A stretch of DNA of 64,000 nt from Dactylonectria macrodidyma. Its lineage: Eukaryota; Ascomycota; Sordariomycetes; Hypocreales; Nectriaceae. A program made the translations under genes and the position numbers. Location of the stretch: the NCBI GenBank assembly GCA_020744425.1, contig JAGMUV010000001.1, forward strand, positions 682,001 through 746,000, given 5' to 3'. Shown piece after piece: positions 55,616 through 64,000 of this stretch (positions are counted from its first letter, which is position 1; every line of letters starts with the position of its first letter). Below the pieces are notes generated by a model. It worked only from the letters and a program-made list of their open reading frames with translations, did not search any database and was not told where the DNA came from.

Positions 55616-56193
55616 CTAAGATATCATCTTCGCATCAAAATGTTCGTAAATCTCGTCAATATCTCGGCCTTGTGCCCAAGTACCTCGTGGTTCAGTAACC
55701 TTCTTTCTATCGTCTTCAATTCCATTAGCCTTGTACTTTTATGTCGTTAGAAAGGGCCAATTCTATCACCCTTGGAAAAGAGAGCGTCGCAAGTACCTGC
55801 GCATCTTCCATGACGGACTGTAGAGCCTGACGCCAAGACTGCCCAACCGAAGAAGGCGGTATGTAGTCGCCTGGGCTGACAGTGAGCCATGCAGCCTAGG
55901 GAACAACCTGGCAGACAGCCTGGGGAGTAAGTATTGTCATGCACTCAATCTCCAGTAACTTCGTCTCAAGGCTCTGGCGTGGCAATGTGCTTCTTCTTGT
56001 CCTCCCAGCCCGCCTTGACCAGCCAGAACAAGGCCATCAAAGGCATCGTCAGCAAACCCAGAACGCCCCCGAGAATGGCCTTGAACACCTGGGGCGTCGT
56101 TAATACACTTCGGCATGATGAAAAGGACTGGGGTATGGTGGTTGGGCTAAGCCTCACTGTAGGAATGATTAAAAAGTCTAAGGTGGGAATCAT
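55616..56193 (-). pseudogene. Small four-exon membrane protein gene with an internal TGA
   Basis: Exon 1 (56193-56158) reads MIPTLDFLIIPT; a 69-bp intron (gtgagg...ccccag, with an attaac branch) leads to exon 2 (from 56088), VFKAILGGVLGLLTMPLMALFWLVKAGWEDKKK, one membrane segment and a basic flank. A TGA at 55966-55968 follows IATPEP. If read through, the exon continues DE to 55960 and joins in phase 0 to exon 3 (55895-55797, AAWLTVSPGDYIPPSS...), then exon 4 (55729-55616, ANGIEDDRKKVTEPRG..., ending KMIS). All junctions have GT/AG and keep phase. So either a 52-aa microprotein is followed by unrelated exons, or (favoured) a 125-residue gene is broken by CGA to TGA. Function unknown. Confidence 0.5.
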
Positions 56194-56705
56194 TAAAGGC
56201 GACTCAGTCTAGGGCGCCACCGCTTCTGTGGCTATGCATGCAGCAGCTCCAGGGGGGGTCGAGCTACAGCAAACTACAAGGAGTAAGCGATGCAAAGCAC
56301 TTGAGTGGGTAAGATTGGAAACGACAGACGGCCTTGCGAACCACGATCCTGATGCCCTCTGGGAAACAGAGAAGTATGTGATGCGGAAAGACGGATCCCG
56401 AGCCTCAAGCTCGGGGTCCGGCCTGAGGCATCAGGCCTCCCTCAGTCACATAGACCGGGACCCTTATGGTCCCATGCCTATAACTATAAGATAGAAATCA
56501 ACCTTCTTTATATATCTATATAATACCTTTACTTATATAACTAGTAACTCTATTTTATATTAAATAATAGTAATTATAGCTAGTTATTGCATAATTAATA
56601 AGCCTATAATTAAATTTATTAAAGCACTAGTGTGTTAGGCAGGGGGACAAGAGGGATACCACTACCTGAAGTGACGGATGCCATAGGGTAGGCGGGATGC
56701 ATAGT
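56194..56705. other. Flank of the copia element, increasingly AT-rich
   Basis: Normal-composition DNA up to about 56490, then AT-rich sequence. A short GC-rich inverted-looking patch (CTCAAGCTCGGGGTCCGG, then GAGGCATCAGGCCTCC) lies near 56402-56440. The last five bases (ATAGT, 56701-56705) are the target duplication of the element. Confidence 0.5.
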
Positions 56706-56920
56706 TGTTGAATAGTGGCAAAAGGAAGCTTATGGAAGTAGCTTGAAAAGCTGATAAATATTGTTATTAAAGATGACAGTTGCTACCTATTGCTATAGGC
56801 TTAGTAAGCAACTTCTAGTTGATTCTACATAGTATAGAAAAGGCATATAGAGCTTGCTCTAAAACCTTAAGCCGTAAGGGGGAATATATGAATATAAGTA
56901 ATTTACTTTAAAATTTGATA
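56706..56920 (+). repeat. 5' LTR of the copia element (215 bp)
   Basis: Begins TGTTGAATAGTGGCAAAAGG and ends TTTGATA. It is the less mutated LTR at its 5' end, retaining TG and CA where the 3' LTR has TA; its last bases (GATA) are mutated where the 3' LTR keeps AACA. Confidence 0.9.
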
Positions 56921-59900
56921 ATTAAGAGTCTCACTACTTTAACCAATTTATTTTAAAAAATCATTATTTTAATATCTTTAATATCTTAAAATATCTATTA
57001 TACTAAGGGCTTTTAGGACCTCTCTTTTATATATATAATATCTTTATCTAAGCCTTAGAAGGAAGGTCTTATAATAACCCTCTCTAAGCCTAGTGACTTT
57101 TATAACTAAGAGTATGAATTTTTCTTCTAAGTTAATAGTCTTAAGCTTTAATAATACGTTAAAAAGAAGACTTTTCTTAAAGAAGAACTAGCTATACTAA
57201 ATATTAGAAAATGAAAATATATAAAAATAGCTACTGCCTAATGTATAATATAGTCTTAGATAGCTAATTCTAAAGAAAGCTCCTTAGATAATATCTAAGA
57301 AATAACTAGTAGAAGATAGTCTATATCTGATCTAATTGATTAAGGCTAGAAGATTTTTTAATAAGATCTTACTTTCTATTAGCTTAAAGAGAAGATCTTT
57401 AAAAAGGAATAGAAGGCTTTTAGAAGCCTTTAAGACTGGATTGTTAGAACTATCTCTTTAAATCTCATTCTAACCTACTATTAATCTTATGAATTGATAT
57501 TTAAATAGTACTAAAACTTACAGGCCTAATATAATAAGTTTAAAGAAGATAAAGTAAAAGATATTTAAACTAAATATCTTACTTTAATAAAAATTGCTCT
57601 AAAGAGTATAAGCTAAGCCTTTAAGTGGCTAAATTAATAAGAAGAAACCCTAGCTAAAGAGTAATAATAAGAGGTTCTAGAAACCCTATATAACTATACA
57701 TAGGCTTAGGACTTCTTTAATATAATTATATAAGTCTTACTAAGCTAGACTGCGTTATATAAAATCTCTTTAAAGCCTTTATTATAAAAAGGAGCTTTCT
57801 TATACTAGGATTTAGAGAATGACTTCTAAAACAAGCTCTAAAATATAGAAGCTATAAAGGGCTAAGTAGCCTGTAGCGCGTTTTTTACGAGTTATACTAA
57901 GGAAGACCCCTAAGATAATGAAGGGAATGCCTCTATTATTAAAGACTAGTACTACTCCTTGAAGAAGAGAAGAAAGAAATGTTAGTAGCTTCCTAAGGAG
58001 AGATAGAAGAAATGCTTAGTATGTGGACTATTCTACGAATTAAAGAAATGCTTCTATATCTTTTTAAGTTAGGTATAGAAGGGATTTAAAGCCTAAGAAA
58101 GGTTATAGAAAAGGGTAGAAAAAGCCCTTAAGGAAGACTTAGACCTATAGGCCTAAGTTAAAGCCCTTAAATAAAAAAGAACTAAGACTTTAGAAGCTAG
58201 AATTATATAACTAAAGGAGGAAGGCTAAGAAGATTAATAACTATATAGCTAAGCAATTATTATAATTAAAGCTGCATTCATAGCTTAAAAGAATAACTAT
58301 CCTTTATAAAACTCTATAATCCTTAACCCTAAAGCTACTATTTTAATTATAAATAACCCAGATAGACTAGCCAACTGCTAATAAGCTATTCTAGGAGACT
58401 TTATTTAGGCTAGGGATTGAAAGCTACTTATCTTAGGCTATGGAACTATAACTATCAGGCTTATAGGAAATCGAGCCCTAATGCTTAAAGATATGGCCTA
58501 CTGCTCTTAACTCCTTATGACCTGTAAAGGCTATAGCAGTGGAAGGAGTGGAAGGAGTGGAAGGTTATTGGTGGAACTCGGCGATTGTGGGTCAAGGAAT
58601 TGACCAATTAGAAAAGGGATTGAAGATTCAGAAAGAGCAGGAAAAGACGATTAGAAAGGTAGTCAGTTTGATGTGATTGGTTGAGAAATGTATGTATTAA
58701 TAATGATAATCATTCTGGACTGGCTAGAGAAAAGCCCCAGCTTTATAGAGAGATTGCTGTCCAGTCACATGTCCAATCTAACAGGGGATTTGGACAATTT
58801 GTCATAGTAAAACCGGGTAAGACGTATCCCGAGTTTTAGGACTGTTGGACGTATGTCTGATGCTTGAACTCTAACCTTATTGAAGGTTCTTATTATAGAT
58901 GTCCTTTGTAGTTATAGTATAAGGAAGATAGGCTTTCTGAGGCATATTATATACTATTATAAAGCTAAAAATCAGGAAATTTTAAATATGTTATTTATAG
59001 TCTTATCTGGTAAGAGCTAAAGGAGATATTTCCTTATCAGTTATATATTTTATATATAAGGACTTTACATAACCCTAGTCTCCCTATATTAACTATAAAG
59101 GAAAGGCCTCTATTAAAATAACCAGCATGACCTAACGACTCTCTAATAGCTTAATCAAACACTTACATACTCAATCTAAGACCTATACAGTTAATATATC
59201 ATTAAATATAGTTTAGTAAGGCTCTTAAAGGCCGCCTTTATAGCCTATAGAAAATTCACCTCTTATATTAAACAGGCCCCTTTAACAGAAGAAGCCATCC
59301 GCTAGCATAGCCGCCTAGAGCACCTAGGGCCATAAGCTCTTAAATACTTAGTCTTAGCATCTTAAGAAGTGCGAATTCGAAGTCTAACCACTATTAAATG
59401 CAAAGCCTATAAGATATTAAAGGTCAAGAAGTAGGTCAGACAGGCCTTAAGGCAGTCTGATCAGACTGCTAGTAAGCGTATTACTATTAACTTTTATAAC
59501 TATAAAGAAGGTATAAGTAGCTATACTTTATAGATATTACTGACTTACTAAGCTATTAGATATATTTAGGATTACTATTTTATAGTCTATATAATAAATA
59601 CTATTATTATAGCTTTTAAAGCCTTCTTAAGTCATATTAAATAGTAATATAGCCTTAAGGTTAGAGTTATTAAATATAATAATAAGATTATAGAGATTAA
59701 ACCGAAGGTTAGAGGCTTCTTTAGAAATAGAGCAATTATCCTTAAGCCTTTAGCACTATATACATAAGCCTAAAATAGTAATACTAAACGCTTAGAGGGT
59801 ATGATTAAGGATAAAGAAAGGGCTATGCAGACAGGAGCTAAGCTTCTTTATTAATTATAGTCAGAAATCAGAAGAATAGCTATTTATCTACACAACCGCA

Positions 59901-62313
59901 TGCTTAGCTATAGGTCAGGCTAGAAGACCCCATATGATTAACTGCATACAGCATTAGCTAAAGCCAGAAGGATTCTATAATTAAAAAAGCAGCCAGATCA
60001 GACATATCTATAAGCATTTAGCTATAAGGCCTATATAATAACCTCAGAAGCCTAATAGAAGGTTAACTATAAAATGCGACTTAAGCCTAAAGGCTAGATC
60101 GGCTTCTTAGTAGGCTATAGGTCTTTGAATATCTATAGGATTTAGATCCTTATAATTAACTAGATAGTTAATACTTAAGACATTATATTTAATAAAGATA
60201 AGATCTATAATAAAGACTAAGAATAATTTAAAAATAATCTTCTTAAAGTTAATCTTAATGAAATAGCTAAATTCATATAAGAGTCTGCCCTTCTAGATAA
60301 AGATAGCTTTAAAGAATTCAAAGCTAAAGACTCCTTTAAAATAACCCTTTTAATAGACGCTCTTACTAATAATAAGGGAATATAACTAGTAAAAGAAGCT
60401 AATAAAATAGTTAAATATATTAGCAGTCTATATATAATAGTAAAATTTATCCCTTTTCTAATATTACTAGAGTTATTACTATTAGCTCTTCTAGCACATT
60501 CTATTTAAACACTTTATTAAGAAGTCAAGCCTACGATTAAGATGAATAAAGGTATAATAATAGTTCTTTAGTAAGCAGTCTTCCTAGCCAGAAGAAAGAC
60601 CCTTCTGCATACTTTAATAGAACAGAAGCTCTATTAGGGAGTAAAGATATATAGAAGCAATCTGCTACCACCCCTAAGGAAATACTAAGATCTTATAGAT
60701 TATCTATTTAAAAAACTCTTTTAAAAGGCTAAAGAAGATCACTTTTAAAGTCATAAGAAAATAAGGTCTTAAATTAAGATATAAGCTAAAGACTCTTAAG
60801 CCTTTAAATAATAGGTCCTTAGCTATATATAAGTATATATCTATAAGTATAATAAGTATAGCTGCTTTTAAAAGTATAAAGTATAGCTAGTAGTTAGAGG
60901 AGATTAATAAGCTAAAGAGAGATTATAAGAGATATATATAGCTATACTAACTAGAAGGTCCTTTTAAATTCTAATAGTAATAGTAGCCCCGTTTAACTTA
61001 GAAATAGTCTAATATAATATAGTTAATATATTTATATATACTTTAATTAATTAGAATATCTTTATATATATGCCTTTAGAATATAAGAAAGCAAGGACTA
61101 TTTTATAATTAAATAAAGCTTTATATAAGCTATAAGTCTCTCCCTTATTATAATAGAAGGAGCTCTTAAAAACCCTCTTAAAGCTTAGTTATATATAAAT
61201 TCCTTATAAGCTTTACTACTTTAAGAAAAAAAGAATCCTCTTCTTCTTTTATATTAATAATATTATTATAGCTTACTAAAAAGCTTAAGAAGATAAGACT
61301 AAGGAAATGATTAAATAGCTCTAATTAAAATATAAGCTAATAAGTAATAATCCTATATAATAATTCCTTAAAATAGAAGTTATATAAGACTAATCCTTAA
61401 GAAAGATTTAACTATTTTAAATAGCCTATATTAATAAAATTATAAACCTAGCTAATAAAAGAATAGCTATAATACTAATAACTTAAATAAAGCTATAGCC
61501 TTAAATAGAGCTAGTAACCTTAGTAGAAATTTAACGCTACTAACACAAGATCGGCTCAGTCCTCTATATTACTATTAACACCTGATCTAATATAGCCTTC
61601 GCTGTCTTCAGATTGGCACGATTCTTTACTAATCCAGGCAGAGCCTATTAAGAAGCTGCTAACCGCATTATCCACTACTTTATATATACTAAGCACTGAG
61701 CCTTAGCCTTCGGAAGGCCTGGTAGCCTTAAAGTTACTAGCGATACCTCTTTTATAAATAATACTCTTAATTGAAAAAGTTTATAAGCTTATATAATTAA
61801 GCTATTTAATAGGTTAATCAGTTAGAGAGCCAGTAAGTAAGATATAGTCACTATATCTATAATAGAAGTAGAACTCCTAGCCTTAGTATAAGCAGCTAAG
61901 GAGTCTCTTTATATAAGCTAACTACTAAAAGAGCTTATAGTTTAATTAAATAACTTAATTATTTAGATTAATTATAATAATACTTAGATTATTAACTTTA
62001 TAATTATTAAAATAGCTATTTTAAAGACTAAGCTAAAGTATATAAATATTTATAATTATTAGCTAAAGTAAGAAGTTTAAAAAAGGAAAATTCAGATTAA
62101 ATATACTAAGTTAATAGATATAGTTATAAATAGTTTAATAAAGGCCTTACTAGTAGGAAAATAGAACTGCTTCCTTTATTAACTTAGCTTAGACGATATC
62201 TAGGAAAAATAGTAGAACTAAAAGTAAGAAAGAATAGAAGAAAGGCTTTAAAATATAGAAGACTGCTTATAAAATACAGGCTTAATAGGGACTTACTTAA
62301 GCTTAAGGGGGTG

Positions 62314-62528
62314 TATTAAATAGTAGTAAAAGGAAGCTTATAGAAATAGCTTAAAAAGCTAATAAATATTATTATTAAAGATAATAGTTATTACTTATTA
62401 CTATAGGCTTAGTAAGCAACTTCTAATTAATTCTATATAGTATAGAAAAGGCATATAGAGCTTGCTTTAAAACCTTAAGCTATAAGGGGGAATATATGAA
62501 TATAAGTAATTCACTTTAAAATTTAACA
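62314..62528 (+). repeat. 3' LTR of the copia element (215 bp)
   Basis: Same length as the 5' LTR. Begins TATTAAATAGTAGTAAAAGG and ends TTTAACA, followed by the ATAGT duplication. Differences from the 5' LTR are almost all TG-to-TA or CA-to-TA, the RIP signature. Confidence 0.9.
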
Positions 62529-62776
62529 ATAGTAAAGCGAAGGTAGATGAGACTTATAAAATAAAATAGATAAAAAGAAGGCTAGAGCTATAATTAAATA
62601 GCTAGCTAAGAAATGAATTAGATATTCTAATTAATTAAATAAATCTTATTATAATAATTTTAAAAATAATTTAATAACTTAAAAATAAAAGTAAGTAAGA
62701 ATATAATTAATTACTATTTATATTTAAGTTATTTTTACTTTTTATTTTAAATTAATTCTTATTATATTATAACCTG
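62529..62776. other. AT-rich spacer between two retroelements
   Basis: Begins with the copia target duplication ATAGT. Very AT-rich, no gene. It may itself be older transposon sequence. Confidence 0.5.
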
Positions 62777-64000
62777 TGTAACTATAGACGCCTGGCGTTA
62801 CGTGGCCCCTACAAATTTCTCGCTAATTACGAATGATTACTACGAACTATAGAGCGATTATTATAATCACTCCTATGATCATTATGATTACTTCTATGAT
62901 TACTGCGATCGCCCTTATAATATAGGTAATCGTACTTTATACTATATAGTATATAAACCTAAAGAACTGGCTATTATTAGAATACTAGCTTTTTAGCTAT
63001 TAATATAACTTAGTTACTTTAATTTACTTTAATCGCTATGTATTATTATATATTGACTATTACCTAATGTAATACTATGATTACTACTTAGTAAGTATGA
63101 CCTAACCGTTCTACTAATATAGACCCTGGTCTATCCTTTAGGAACCCTTTCTAAGCTATTCTATACTATGTATAGCCTAGCCTAAGAATATGACTATTAT
63201 ACATTAATAGCTCTTATTTAGATAGTTACTTTATATGCTAAGTAATATCTAATGAATTATAATAGTACTTATTATACCTTCTAGTAGTATGCCCTTATCT
63301 AAAGGAAAGGCCCCCGTGCCCCCTAAGGATAGAGATAGCGATAAACGTATAGAAGCTTCTGATGATAAGTATGAAGAAGAACTTAGAGAGCTCTGCGCGG
63401 AGAATGAGCGACTCTCTGCAGGACTTGCTAAGCTTTTAGCTTTAGGAATGCGTACTAATGCTATATAAGAAGAAGAGCAGTATTAGAATGAAGAGCACTT
63501 TAAATAGTTATACGTATAACTTTAGGCCTTACTGAATAATTCTACTATAGATACAATCGTTATAACTATAGAGCGAAAGATTACTAAACTTATTACTAAA
63601 CTGGTTAAAACTAAGAATAACTAGGAATAATAAGTAGCTTAACTTATAGGATATGAATAACCCACTATAATAATATATATCTATAATATTAGAGAAATAA
63701 TTAAACCTAAATAGTTATTAAAGTTCGATAGAAACCCTAAGAAGCTATAGGAATACCTTACTAGCCTTAAGTCTTACTATATATACTACTTATTACTATT
63801 TACGAATAACCCGCTTAAAGTGCGATATACTATAAGAAGACTTAAAGGTAAAGCAGCTTAGAACTATAAGTTAATTCTAAAAGACTTTATAACCTAAGCC
63901 TTAAGTTAGTAAAAACCTAAAATAACTATAATATTTAATAGTTTTAATAAATATAAATAGTCACTAATTAATAACTATAGTAAATAGGATGAAAAACATA
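62777..64000 (+). mobile_element. Ty3/gypsy-type LTR retrotransposon, 5' part, runs off the window
   Basis: A likely LTR starts at TGTAACTATAGACGCC (about 62777). Its 3' border is not resolved. A gag-like frame starts at ATG 63289 (MPLSKGKAPVPPKDRDS) with an acidic coiled segment (EEELRELCAENERLSAGL) and is cut by TAA at 63466. Further decayed frames read KFDRNPKKLQEYLTSLKSYY and VRYTIRRLKGKAA, matching the gypsy retrotrans_gag region. Stops (TAG/TAA, mostly at former Gln or Trp codons) are frequent, so it is RIP-degraded. The polymerase part lies beyond the window. Confidence 0.78.

Larger units (their letters stand above)
56706..62528 (+). mobile_element. Ty1/copia LTR retrotransposon, full length, RIP-degraded
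   Basis: A 5823-bp element with 215-bp LTRs at both ends and the 5-bp duplication ATAGT (56701-56705 and 62529-62533). In the plus orientation the decayed frames give, in order: a gag knuckle-like CxxC...C segment near 58010-58065; a protease-like region near 58400-58520; integrase around 59280-60060, including a block with YTQAQN and AIYLHNR; reverse transcriptase near 60880-61500, where the catalytic Tyr-x-Asp-Asp has become YINN (61250-61261) by G-to-A changes; and copia-type RNase H near 61740-61900. A purine tract (AAGGGGGTG) lies just before the 3' LTR. Stops occur throughout, so it is inactive. The order integrase before reverse transcriptase defines copia. Confidence 0.92.

Noticed and set aside
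1..64000. tRNA, rRNA or snRNA genes
   Set aside because: I looked for T-loop and anticodon-arm patterns and known rRNA words by eye and found none convincing; a covariance-model search would be decisive.

Overview
The window is nuclear DNA of a filamentous ascomycete, most likely a Sordariomycete (Fusarium or Colletotrichum type; this is inference). Genes carry short introns (42-137 bp) with GTA/GTG donors and CTAAC/CTGAC branch points. Protein families are typical of such fungi: Zn2Cys6 regulators, an MFS sugar porter, a GH16 glucanase, LysM/CBM18 and subgroup C GH18 relatives, and APH-type kinases. TE-derived parts carry C-to-T and G-to-A decay of the RIP type. Intact metabolic genes, broken genes, MITEs and LTR retrotransposons are mixed at low density, as in an accessory or subtelomeric region. 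I recognise no tRNA, rRNA or CRISPR array.

Layout. 1-5.4 kb: the 3' end of a Trf4/Cid14-like poly(A) polymerase, a gene-poor stretch, and an intact nine-exon sugar transporter. 5.4-13 kb is a gene graveyard: a frameshifted LysM-CBM18 protein next to the C-terminus of a class V chitinase with three stops, a broken kinase-like gene, an intact small secreted protein and a fragment of an M20 peptidase. 13-20 kb: an intact CocE/NonD-type hydrolase, a damaged Zn2Cys6 regulator, MITE copy A, and a membrane-anchored or secreted protein gene with one internal TAG and a 15-base C tract. 20.6-28 kb: a tiny two-exon membrane protein, an intact 721-aa Zn2Cys6 regulator, an AT-rich TE graveyard with a truncated FAD-oxidoreductase fragment, and another Zn2Cys6 regulator with an unclear start. 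29.7-38.9 kb: a broken alpha/beta hydrolase, two unknown membrane proteins, MITE copy B, an intact GH16 enzyme and a small Gln-rich protein.

39.2-50.2 kb is the best preserved block: a Zn2Cys6 regulator, an APH-type kinase, a class V (isopenicillin-N-epimerase-like) PLP enzyme, a YAT-family amino acid permease and a class C beta-lactamase-fold hydrolase. The PLP enzyme and permease are divergent. Their shared 1.36-kb intergenic region holds six same-orientation copies of an ACGGAGACCCAAA-type core spaced 82-106 bp apart. I propose, as inference only, that these are regulator sites and that the block is a small amino-acid-related metabolic cluster.

50.8-56.2 kb holds a decayed gene for a repetitive protein (about 44-aa units), two small multi-exon genes found only by splicing frames by hand, and a second APH-type kinase. 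56.7-62.5 kb is a complete but heavily mutated Ty1/copia element (two 215-bp LTRs, 5-bp target duplication ATAGT). After it a Ty3/gypsy element begins and runs off the window.
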